Source: Apus apus
Taxonomy: Eukaryota; Chordata; Aves; Apodiformes; Apodidae
Direction: 5' to 3'
Length of the DNA stretch: 64,000 nucleotides
NCBI RefSeq assembly: GCF_020740795.1
Contig: NC_067285.1
Coordinates: 79,028,842 to 79,092,841, forward strand
The translations under genes were made by a program, and so were the position numbers. The notes under the pieces were generated by a model, which was given only the letters and a program-made list of their open reading frames with translations, was not told where the DNA came from and did not search any database. Positions 45,627 to 57,823 of the stretch are shown here, one piece after another (positions within the stretch are counted from its first letter, which is position 1; each line of letters opens with the position of its first letter).

Positions 45627-48600
45627 CGAGTATTTACCCCAAGAACTCTACAAGTGTTGGTTACAAGCAGCATGCCTGCTTGTGTTTAAAGACTGACATT
45701 CATTAACTTTGCACATACTTGGCTTTGAAGTAGCAAATACAGACTCCTGCTAGTCTACAGACAGTATGAAATTATAATTCTATTTACAGTCTATAAGAAC
45801 TAGCAGATGAAAGATCATGTTATTCAGTGTCTCACTCATAAAAACAGGTTTTAGTCAAGGAGAAAAACAGGAAAAATATTATTAATCAATCCATGCAATA
45901 AACATAGTACCCAGAAGCTGAAAAATATCTCTAAAAGATATAATAAAATTCCTTTGAAAATGAGATGGGACATGGAACTTCTTCTCCGTTCAACATTGTA
46001 AGTTATGTGCATAGACTTTCAAGCATTTTTCATTGTTTAACTTCTGAAATGTAAGTGGTATCTGGTTGCATATGGTATTTGTATTTAAGTGCATTTGTAT
46101 TATTTTCTACTAACAAGAATAAACCCAACTGAGGAATCATACCACTGAGAAAGGCCCTTGATCAGCAAATTACTTAGTAATACACGGTGGATCAGCTGCA
46201 CTTGGCTCTGTTGTCCCCTACTGTTCTAGAGAGCAATAAAGATTGTAAATATATAGAAACATTCAAAGAGATTTAAAGCAAAAAATTAGAAATCATAGCT
46301 TACCATTTAGTTGCGCCTTAATACCAGTATTGATCCACTTAACATGAAGGACATAATTGCAAGGAACTTCTTTCATTTCCAGGTGATAGTGAAGCATACT
46401 TTACTTTTTACTACTCCAGAAATGTGAAATCCTAATTACACTCACAAATACTAGAAAAAAAGCTGGACTGACATATATGCCATCAATAATTTACATTTGT
46501 TTCATGTTTATTAGGAATTGCATTTTTGTATGGATGTATCATTTCTATATAGAGACACTCACAAAATATGCCAACATCTCTAGTGTTAAATTAGTCTCTT
46601 GATATAGTAATCCAGAGTTTTCCAAACAGGCAGTTCCTGCCATGTAATTAATTTTGTCATCTTTTACTTAGGAACTGCATGTTTCCTGCAGCAAAAATAA
46701 TGACAAACTGGTCCTTAAACTTCTTAGATCATGACCTTGCCTGATTGGTGTGGAGAGTGGTGGTGAGGAAGATGTCATCTGAATGACTCTGGTGGCAGTC
46801 AGAATGATTGAGTACCTTCAGAAGTTTTCAGTACAGCACTGCCTTGTGCCTTCATAATCTCTGATCAGCACAATTTCATCTTGTCTGCTCTTGTCTGGCA
46901 TTGCAGTGTTCCATGTCAGTCCTTAAATTGCCTTGAGCATGACATAAAAGCTCATATGGTGATTGTCAAGGTATCACTTGCAATTTGCCCATTCAGGAAC
47001 TCCACCACACTTCTTTTATCCCCACACACAGTCTTAGAAATGATGGCAAATCTTGTAGGCCAGCTTACTGGTAGCAATGTCCAAGTAAACCAGCAGAGTC
47101 TGACTAGTGCTACATTTTTAAATAAGCAAAATTTGGACTGCCCATCACTGAACAAATCAGATTTAATGTCACCTAGGCATAGGTGGTTTGATGACAAGCA
47201 TGATAGACAGTACCACATAAGGCTTCTGTTCTTCCTTGACATTGGTGGCAGCATATATATTTTTTTCAGGATGGAACTTAACATCTGTCAAAGGGAATAT
47301 ATTGCAAATAGAGTCATAATTATGCATATGTGCATTGTCATCAATCAAGGCAATATACACATGCAAAAATATGCACACAAGCACAAGGGTTAAAATGGTC
47401 AGTGCACACCTGCTTACACACCACATGACTATCACAAGGGAGCCAGAGATGTGAATTTTCAGGATACCTGTATCATAAAAATGCGGCTGTATACACAATT
47501 TTGTTTTACTTGAGTTTCCAAATTTAATCACTAGGTGGCAATGTAGTATGCAACTTGTAGCAAATATACAGCCGAGCTGTACTGCTCGGAAGTAACTGCG
47601 CTAGATGTTTTACACCGGATTGCAACAAAGAAATGTTGATTCATCAATAATCCTACTTTTATTTTATGTTTGTAAGGATTCATACTCTATATACACCTGA
47701 AGTTGAAAATAAAAGAGGTTGTGGGTGGTTGCAAAGCCCACAAGAGTCACATGAGGTATTTAAGAGGTGGCTCAGGAGATCCAGCAGGCTCCATTGCCTC
47801 TGATACTTAAGCCTGAAGTGTCAGAGATGGAGCGTCGTGCCAAAAAGGACCATGCAGCTCAGTCACCTCAATGGGAAGAGTTACTTTCAGTCAGTGAGAA
47901 AAGTCTGATTACAGACAGGAATATGAAATTCTTTATTAGAATAGAGTTTCTCAAATATATCTGCTCTGGTTATGTCAGTGCTCTAAGTACTAGTATGAAG
48001 CTGGTTCAGAACAGAAGAAAAAACATGTGGAAATCTTAATCTATGCATTTCCTGTTTTTTCTCTTTTCTCACAACACTGATGCTTTAGAAAATGCCCAGA
48101 GGAATCTCGGGGATACAGATCAGGGTTAGGGGGAGCACCATTCCAGTGGAGTGGGTGAGAACTGGCAGCTGTCTCCTGGAGACCTGTGGTAGAGCAAGGT
48201 CTGTGCTGCAGGGCCAGAAGAAGACACTGCAGAGGTGGAGATCACCAGCAAGATCAGTTGCATTTTCCCTTTTAAGATTCACTGTGTGTGCAGTGGATAG
48301 GCTAACTATGATTTGATCACATCAATACTAGATCTTTTTGTAAACATAGAATGTGAGGTGTTAAAATACAGATAGTATATTATACAGAACCAAGATATTA
48401 TTTTTCTCATTTGCCTTGTGAATTAATGAAACACTTTCTATGAGGCAGATTCAATTTCTGCTGTTTTTCAGAATGACCTCTTGCGAGGCTAACTGCCCAG
48501 CTATCTGTAGGCAGCCTTTTGCTTTCTCAAATTTTATTATGTGACTTGACTGGTTAATTTATTATCTCTAAAGCTGTCCATACTTTTTACTCTAGGGCAA

Positions 48601-51600
48601 TGGGCAATGTTTATATTTAGAAGGTTTTGCTGCTATGGTGCTTTATAACACCAATGGTTTACTCTCTCTGACCCTGCACTCTTTTGTCTCAAGCACTTTG
48701 TGTAAAATTGTCTCGATTAGCCCTCCATTCCTTTGATAGATTGCACCCCTGCTGTCATTGTCTACTAGACAATAATTATTTGGGACATTTAATTATTTTT
48801 GGACTAGGTCTGTTATATATCTTGGAGTTTCCAATGCTTATGATCAGGTTTTTTAGGGGACCAGCTAAGAAATAGCAATTGGCTATTATGAAGATGTATG
48901 CTGCAATTCAGGAGAATTTGTACTATATTCTACAGTTCTTTTTGCTGTCCATATTAAAAGTAAACAAGTCTCCAAAATGTCAGGAGTCTTTTGCAACTAG
49001 AGGTGACTGTCACCTTGGGGATAGTGGGGTCCAGCCCCACCCACTGCCAGAACCTTTCACTGCCATTCTGTCATAATAGGAATATGCACTGGCAACGTGA
49101 TGCAAAAGAAGTTTAAGAACAACATAAGTTGTTCTTTAGCAGGGTAAAACTAATAAAACATGAATATTTTCCTATTAAGTACTGGAAAACAGAAAAAAGT
49201 GACCATCCACCTGTAAAAACTCAGCAAAACTGTATAGCTCTTTCTGTTACAACTCTGAACAGCCTTTTGTGTTGTCTGAGTTGCTATGGGCTCTGCAGGT
49301 ATGGAGGTGACTACTGAAGTTCCTAATGTAACTGCTTGTTAAAATATATTATTAATTTCCATCTCTTCATACATATATGATAACATGTGAATGTACAGTT
49401 TTAGGACCCTTGTGAGCCTGTCCAGTAGCCCCAAGTGAGGTCTCCATTGAGTTACATGCGTGCAAACACAGGTACACACACAGTTACACACAACCCTGCT
49501 AGAATTTTTCCTGTTGAGATTCCCATGAGATAACAACCTTTAAAGCTGTCACTACCTGCAGGATCTGTGAAATACATTTTTGACTTTCAAGATCTTGCAT
49601 ACTGTCTTCTCCAGTTTGATTCAAGAGCAGTGACACAAGGAAGAACCTGTTGTTACAAAATGCCAGCTTACAGCACACCAGTTGCTACAATAGCATTTCC
49701 ATCCAGAATGTTGTGTAGTGTGAAATTTTTCTGGTTTTAACATCTGTGTAGATTAGCTTACAGTTTCTATGTATCACCCAGTAAAATAACTCATACAGAT
49801 GGCCAAAACCAAACCTAGAATATCACAGAACTCTTGCTTATAGTGTTTTTTCTCACTTTCATGTAAAAATTCAGTCACAAAACCAGCAACTTCCTCTGGA
49901 AAACCAAGTAGAAACCTGTGTTATATATCTGGCTTAAGTCTGAATCCTTAAAACATATTAGTACTGAAGTCACCCCTACTTTGACCACAAAATGAGTAAC
50001 TAGAAATAATTTAATTACACATGAACTGATTGTTAAACCTTTCTGTCTGAGCAATTGACCTGACATAGATACTGGTACAGTTCACTGAAGAACAGGAAAG
50101 GCTTTCCTGACACAGCTTTTTCCAAGTATTTTGTTTATTTTTGTGTGTGTGTGTTTTTATTTATTTTTTTATATTTTTTTCCAGCAAGGCATTTCTTCCC
50201 ACAGCTTTTATGTACGTATATGGTTTATTCTTTTCTTGATTGAAATTGCAAAGTTTTTAACTGGACATTTAAAGAGTAGGATTTTTTATTAGCTTTGTGT
50301 TGGCCAACAGAAGTGCAAAACTTTTTTAATGGAAGGAATAAAAATGCAAAGCTTCACACACACACACACACTCCGTAAAAACATGTATTTTCTAAATCTG
50401 CTCCTGATTTGACTTAAACTGTTTTGTTTTCCCTGCAGTCTCTCACTCACATGGACAGCACCAACGGCTTGGTCCTTCTGCCCTCTCTGGCTGAGCAGGG
50501 TAGAAATCTGTTAGTGGGAATATCTGTATTGATATATGAGCAGTGTGGATCCCTCCAGCAGTGAGTCTCAGATACTCTCCTGTGGGAGAGAACCCTCAGC
50601 CTTTTTTCCTGGGATATTCTGATGAAGAGAAATAAAAAGGGTGTGCCCATTTTTAGCTTTGTTGGCAAAGCCTGTTGTCTGGGAACTGTAGCTCTGAATA
50701 GATGGGCTTTTTTGATACTCTAAGTACCACCAAGCTTATTTGCAAAACATAGGTCTTACGAAATGACAAGATGCATTAGAGATATTTCAATATTAACCTT
50801 GTCTCTTCTAACCAAAGTAATTTGTGAAGCTAAAGTTTTTTATTATTTTCTTGACAAACTTGAGGTGCTATTATGTAGCATATTGGATTTATTTGCAAAA
50901 ATTGTTGAAAAATACCCCAATAATGTAGGTTACAGACCTGTAGAGTTTTATAAAATAATATAGAGAGGATGTTCACTCTTCTGAATGCTTTTGAAATGTG
51001 GACCATATGCTTGCAAGAAATTATAAGGTCAAAAAGAGCCAAATCTTGAGGTCTCTACTCTACTTTTATTTAAGCTTGTCTCTAATAGAGCTCATACTCC
51101 ATCCTGTGTGGGTTTTGCCTGAACAAGCACTGTGCACAACTTACAATGCCAGGATTTAGGCTGCAAAAACTACTAGCTCGGGTCACAGTCTAGGCTTTCT
51201 TATACAATTTACCTATCACTTACTTATGTTATAAAAGTGCAGAGGTGATAAAGAAGTCATTTCTCAGGTCACAGAGCAGTTTAAACTGCTGTGTCTTTGA
51301 TTAAGCATTGTAGACAAAAGGGGATAATAAGATCCAGGGGAAGATGAGAAGAGTAGAAGAAAAAGCTTGCACAGCTATTGACAAGAAGACTTACATTATT
51401 TCGCTACTGACTCAATAGGAGCATCTGATCCCCATTTCTTATGAAGTGTAGTCCTGACTGCCCCAAAATTGCTTTAAACATTAAAAAGATGAGACCACTG
51501 TGCTTAATAATGCTGTTAACACTGTGTCTGAAGATTTGTTCCTTTACTGTACCGCACATAAATACTGCTTGGTCTTCATCTGTACAAAATGTAGAGGCAA

Positions 51601-51639
51601 GCTTCAATTGAGGGCTTTTCTTTGGGGATCATGTGCATT
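45627..51639. other. Intergenic
   Basis: 6 kb without a recognised gene. The longest open frame (46881-47393) has no domain or composition that suggests a protein. It includes a (CA)n run at about 50355-50371 and a GT/T-rich tract near 50140-50180. Confidence 0.5.
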
Positions 51640-52170
51640 CAGGGGGAACAGAACTCCTATTATCAGCCTAGAAATATAACAAGTTTGAGAGCATTTTCAC
51701 ATAGAGATACTGAAACATTAATTCATGCTTCTGTGACATCTTGTCTGGATTACTGTAATTCCCTGCTTGCAGGTCTCACTCAGCCCTCCTTTCACAAAAC
51801 AAGAACTTATACAATAATGCAACCACTGAGAATTTAAACATGTACAATAGCCAGTCATCATATGTCTCTGTGCTGAGATATCAGTGCTGCCTGCCATTAG
51901 GTGCTGGATCGATTCAAAGATCCTGGTGATGTGTTTTGATACACCACATGTATCCAAATGAGTTTTTGGTTCCCTATTGTCTGGGCCCAATTTTACTTAA
52001 GTGCAAAAATGTTGGGCTTTTGTTTGTTCAGAGTGAGAATTATAAATCACTGTGTCCCACTGCTTCTTCATGCAGCTATGGAATGCACTTTGCCAGAACA
52101 AATTGGAGTGCTAGTCTTGTCATTGACTTGAGGTCAAGACTGTGGTGGGTTGCTTAACTTCTCTTTCTGT
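51640..52170 (+). pseudogene. Fossil of an L2/L3-like LINE (ORF2 C-terminal region)
   Basis: The + strand encodes LIHASVTSCLDYCNSLLAGL, a signature of the region after the RT in L2- and L3-type LINEs. Further on, in shifted frames, come a stretch matching a HWLP..RIDFK..V type motif (around 51880-51930) and QLWNALCQNKLE (around 52073-52110), the expected next motifs in order. It is not CR1: none of the CR1 copies here has this signature. It is heavily decayed and probably much older than the CR1s. Confidence 0.65.
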
Positions 52171-52218
52171 CACCAGCATCTGTCAGGATATATTTAATAG
52201 AACAGTCTAAGGCTTCCT

Positions 52219-52276
52219 TTTTTTTTTTTTTTTCTTTTTTTTTTTTTTCTTGTTTGTTTGTTTGTTTGTTTTTTTA
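52219..52276. repeat. Poly(T) and (TTTG)n tract
   Basis: Long T run interrupted by C, then four or more TTTG units. It could be the remains of a retroposed tail on the - strand, but nothing identifiable is attached. Confidence 0.8.
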
Positions 52277-54579
52277 ACTGTCTCAGTTGCAGCTTCCCTG
52301 TACTTAACAACTGGGCATTTCAAAGGCCAGCTATATTGTTGGCATTTCTGATTTTTTAAGAGTCACAAGAAGATTTTTATATAAAGAAACTTAACAAGAA
52401 ACAGAAATGTTTCTAAGACAGGTGTTTGCCTCTGTCAAAAGGATATGCCTATCCTACCTACAGTTTTTGTATATCACAAATATGTACTTGTGCTCTTCCT
52501 TCATTTTGTGTTTTAGAACAGGGTGCAAACCAATTTGTTTATATTGACTATGTACTTCACACAAATGCTTACAGAGTTTTTTGTGCAAACAAGACCTTTT
52601 TATCTAAAACAGCTTATAAAATAGTTTTGCTTTGAAAGTTGCTACAAAGTTTCATTGGCTGCCACTGTCCCTATCCTTCCCTTTTTTGACCATTATGCTG
52701 CTATATTTATATTTGGATCTTTAGTACTGAGCCTGCATTTTGAAATGTAGTGTTTCTACTGCTAAGCATGATCAGTGGAAAACATCATCTACACATTCAG
52801 GCTCCATTAAAAAAGGCATGATCAAAAGAAAAAGAAAAAAATAAAATTAAAAAGTGCTTTATCCATGCTGGCTTCTAGTTACTTAAATCACATTTAGTAT
52901 CTTACTTTCCATTGAAATGAATGAATATAGGCAGCTTGACACCTAAATAACCTTATGGATTGATCCCTAAGTGCTTTCTTATTCTGTCATCATTGCTCAC
53001 TACCAGGATATTCTATATTACTTTTATGTTATTTTCTAGCATTTATCTTTCAATATAGGTACTCTATTCCATGCATGTGTAATATTCCTTTCAAAGCCAG
53101 GATGATGCATACCCTTTTTGTTTAGCTCACCCTCTATTTTCTTCTTGTCATTTGCAGTTTTGACGATTGTGACAACATAAAAAGTTATCCTCCAGCACAG
53201 CATATATCATCTACAGTATCAGAAAGGTGAAGAAAGACCAGAGTATTAAACTACCTCACAAATTCAAATACACAAATTCAATTATTAGCAGACCTGCTGA
53301 AGTTTGCAGGTTCCAAGTCTAAAGTGCTTGGTTTCTCAGTTAAGAAACAAGAATGTCTTAAAATACTAGGCCATACATTATGCCCCCAAAGACTAACAAG
53401 CTTATGTTTCTGTTGAAGTTTGTGGGTTTTTTTATTAAAAAAAATCCTTATCGCCATTGTAGACTTGAAGGCTTCCTGTGTTATATCACCTTCCTGGATT
53501 CTTGTGCTTTATTGATACTAAGCAGAGTTGGATTCCACAAGGTGTTAGCTCTTGCTGTCATTTGGAGACATTTTACTGCTAACAGTCCTCTTGGATCTTA
53601 AGCAGTTTGATGAAACTTTCTTTTCCACGTGAAGTGAAATGTCTTTCTTTACTGATATTCTTGTTTGACCCTGAATGTAAGGGAGGATGTATCATCTTCC
53701 TTGCTGTGCCTGTTCATTTCTGCACTGCCTATAGACACATTCAAAGTTTCTTCACCAGCTGTTAAATTTTCCTTTCTGTGTTTGCCTCTGTGTCTGTATT
53801 CAAGGCCAAATACAGAAGTGGTGCATGTTACTTAGAACAATTCAAAAGGTCCCCTGACTCTGCCAGATCTATTTATACTGTCTCTATCAGTGTATAACAT
53901 AATCTGTAATTTACATACCAAGGAACTGCAAGAGCATTTCAATTTAAATAACAGAGACTCCTCTTTCATTTACACCTACTCATGAGTCCTTGTTATGAAA
54001 GCTGTAGCAAGTTAGATTGACATTTGATGAACAAAGGGCAATTGTCTTGAGCGGAAAGGAAAATAGTCTTCCATTAGCTTTCTGATGCATATTTTCACTC
54101 ATTATTGTAATTTTTATCTTCCTGGGTTTGGTGAATTCAACATTTCATCCAGTGAATTGATATTGATCCCTGTCAGTCAGTATTTTGCAGCTGTGTGGAG
54201 AAAAAGGAAAAAAAAAAGCCAACAATCTCTACTTAATTATTTTACTCTGGTGGCATTGCCTGAATATATTTCTGGTTGGTTGATGTGTCGATTTTGAATG
54301 GGTTTTAGACTGTTTCTGCTTTAGTTCTTTCCAGCTTTCTCTCCTGCTAGTCTGCTTTGCTTCATGTAATGCTATGGCAAAAACAGAAATACCCTTGGTT
54401 AGGGAGACTGTTTGAGTCCAGGAGTTAAGGTGTGTGGACATCCAGTGATCATGGTGCTGAGCTCGTCAGAATCAAAGCTGGAGTTTATTTTAAAGATGTG
54501 ATAAAACCTAGCTAAATTCCTAAGTCTTTGTGTGCTAAATAACATTCAGACTTCTTTCCCTTACACAATTTGAGCTGAC
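52277..54579. other. Intergenic
   Basis: No gene or repeat recognised. Confidence 0.45.
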
Positions 54580-56895
54580 TAGAAAAGGTGCTAAGCTGGA
54601 CCTTGTTTTTACCAACAAGGATGGCCTGGTGGACTATGTGAAGCTTAAGGGCAGCTTAGGCAGCTGTGACCATGAAATGGTGTAATTCTGGATCTGCAGG
54701 ACAACAAAGTGGGTCCACAGCAAGCTTGCTACCCCGGACTTGAGAGCAGATTTCAGCCTCATCAGGGATCTATTTGGTAGGGTGTCATGGGATAAAATCC
54801 TGGATGGGAGAGGAGCTTAAGAATGCTGGTCAATATTCAAATATTACCTCCTCCAAGCCCAGGAGCAATGCATCCCAAGAAAGAGGAAGGCAGGGAAGAA
54901 TGCCAGGAGACCTGCATGGATGAACAAAGAGCTCCTGGACGCTCTTAGATGAAACAAGAAAGTCTTCAGAGGGTGGAAGCAGGGACAGGTAGCCTGGGAG
55001 AAATACAAAGAAGTTGTCCAAGAAGCCAGGGATCAGGTTAGGAAAGCTAAAGTCCAGATAGAGTTAAACCTGGCCAGGGACACCAAGGGTAATAAGAAGG
55101 GTATTCACAGGTACAGGGATAAGAGGCAGAACAGGAAAAATGTGAGCACTCTGCAGAAGGGAACAGGAGAGGAGACTTCGTCACACAGGATATGGAGAAG
55201 GCTGAGGTAATGAATTACTTTTTTTGCCTCAGTCTTCACTGGTAAGGGCTCTGGCCACACCGTTCAAGTCATGAAATGCAAAGCGAGAGACTGGGAAAAC
55301 GAAGATACCCCCACTGTAGGAGAAGAGCAGATTTGAGACCATCTAAAGAACCTGAAAGTGCACAAGTCCTTGTGACCTGACAAGATCCATCTGTGGTTCC
55401 TAAGGGAGCTGGCAGATGAAGTTGTAACACTGCTTTCCATCATATTTGAAAAGTCATGGCAGTCTGGTGAAGTTCCCACTGACTGGAAAAGGGGAAATAT
55501 AACCCCCATTTTCAAAAAGGGAAGGAAAGAAGACCCAGGTACCTACAGGCCAGTCAGTCTCACCTCTGTGCCTGGCAAGATCATGCAGTAGATCCTCCTG
55601 AAGACTCTGCTAAGGCACATGGAAAATGTGAAGGTGGTTGGTTGCAACCAATATGGCTTCACTAAGGGCAAATCAAGCCTGACAAATTTGGTGGCCTTTT
55701 ATGATGGGGTCACAGCAATGGTGGAAAAAGGAAGAGCAACTGACGTAATCTACCTGCACTTGTGCAAAGCTGTTGATGCTGTCCCGTATGACATCCTGGT
55801 CTCAGAACTGGAAGTATATGGATTTGATGGATGGACCACTCGGTGGATAAGGAATTGGCTGGATGGTAGCACTCAGAGACTAGTGAACAATGGCTCGATG
55901 TCCAGATGGAAAATGGTGATGAGTGGCATTCCTCAAGGGTCAGTGCTGGGACTGGTGCTGTTTAACATCTTTGTCAGAGACAAGGACAGTGGCATCAAGT
56001 CCACTCTCAGCAAGTTTGCTGATGACATCAAGCTGTGTAGTGTAGATGACATGCTGGAGGGAAGAGATGACATCCAGGGGGACCTTGACAGGCTTGAGAA
56101 GTGGACCCATGCCAATCTCATGAAGCTCAGCAAGGCCAGGTGCAAAGTCCTGCATCTGCATGGGGGCAATCTCAAACACAAATACAGGTTGAGCAAAGAA
56201 TGGATTGAGAACAGCCCTGAGAAGGACCTGGGGATGCTGGTCGACAAAAAGCTCAACATGAGCCAGCAATGTGTAGTTGCAGCCCAGAAAGCCAACTGTG
56301 TCCTGGGCTGCATCAAAAGAAGCATGCCCAGCAGGTCAAAGGAGATGATTCTGCTCCTCCACACTCATGAGACCCCACCTGGAGTACTGTGTCCAGTTCT
56401 GGAACCCTCAACACAGGAAGGACATAGAGCTGTTGGAGCAAGTCCAGAGAAGGGCCATGAAGATGATCAAAGGGCTGGAGCACCTTTGCTATGAAGACAG
56501 GCTGAGAGTTGGGACTGTTCAGCTTGGAGAAGAGAAGTCTCCGAGGAGACCTTAGAGCAGCCTCCCAGTACCTGAAGGGGCCTACAGAAAAGCCGGGGAG
56601 GGACTTTTTATGAGGATGTGTAGTGATAGGATGAAGGGTAATAGTTTTAAGCTGGAAGAGGGGAAATTTAGGTTAGACATTAGGAAGAAATTCTTTACTG
56701 TGAGGGTGGTGAGACACTGGCACAGGTTGCCCAAAGAAGTTGTGGATGCCTGGAAGTGTTCAAAGCCAGGATGGATTGTTGAATGAGGCTTTGAACAACC
56801 TGGTCTAGTGGAAGGTTTCCCTGCCCATGCAGGGGGTTGATACTAGATGATCTTTAAGGTCCCTTCCAACCCAAACCATTCTATGATTCTGTGAT
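54580..56895 (+). pseudogene. CR1 LINE, 2.3 kb, 5'-truncated, inactive RT
   Basis: It begins inside ORF2 at the endonuclease end (LDLVFTNKDGLVDYV-like reading near 54596) and runs through RT to a tail of TTCTATGATTCTGTGAT. The longest open piece is 55619-56494 (291 codons): [20 protein letters not shown], then motif A as [11 protein letters not shown], where the first catalytic Asp is replaced by His, and [14 protein letters not shown] and KFADDIK, where motif C is intact. A frameshift near 56370 and earlier stops break the frame. Orientation is away from AGA. Confidence 0.92.
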
Positions 56896-57792
56896 AATTA
56901 CAATGTGAGACAGTAGTTAGAATAACCATGCTTTTCCTACGTTTTTTTGTCAGCCTGTCCAAGCATGTGTCCTTTCTGAGAGGCAAAGCATGAGGTTGTA
57001 GATTTACAGGCTGAGGGGGAGGGGGGAACGGGAAAATCAGATGATCTTATGTTCCCTCATCAACAACTCTGTTGTAACCTGTAGTAATACTAGAAATCTG
57101 CAGTAATCCTACATGCTGTTCATTTGTCCCCTCCCAGACAATGCATGTGTGTTTGTAGAGCTGTTTGAAGGGTGAGGCCATCTGTCAATTGCTTAAAGAG
57201 CAATTTCTGTCAATTAGGGACTTCACTTCATGGACTTCTGTCCTTCATGTGTGGCCATCTTGCTACAGTGAACAATGTGTCTTCTGAGTTTATAAAATCC
57301 ATAGTTTTGTATGCCACAGAAAAGGAGGTGAATGCCTGATTTGTCTTTGAGTCATGTTGAAATAAATTTCCTGTGCAGAAATATGCTTTGAATGGGACTT
57401 GAAACACATACTATATTTTTAAAACTCCTTGAGCTGAAATTTGCATCCTGCTGGGTATCTTCTGCAGTTTGCTCAACAAACTTGCTGCTTTTTGGCTTCA
57501 AAGGGAGCTAAAAGCACTCATCATCATACAGGATCAGATGCTTTTTGTTAAAAAATGAAAAATATATATTACCATTAAGGAATGTCTTACAAAAAGAAAG
57601 GGGTAAACTCACTATGAAGCTACTTTTGTACTCCTAATGACTGTGTGAAAAAATCTACAGGGTTAAAAAAATATGGAGTAAATACAGCAGTGCTTCACCA
57701 CCTTTCAAAGGCAAAATCAAGTCAGCCATAAAAATTGGTGAAAACTAATGTCCAACTAATCCCCAGCTGAAAGAGCTCAGATTATCTGCAAA

Positions 57793-57823
<31 letters not shown>

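Noticed and set aside
46881..47393. 170-codon open frame, the longest in its region
   Set aside because: No recognisable domain, no splice or promoter context, and a similarly long frame exists on the opposite strand, which points to low stop density rather than coding.
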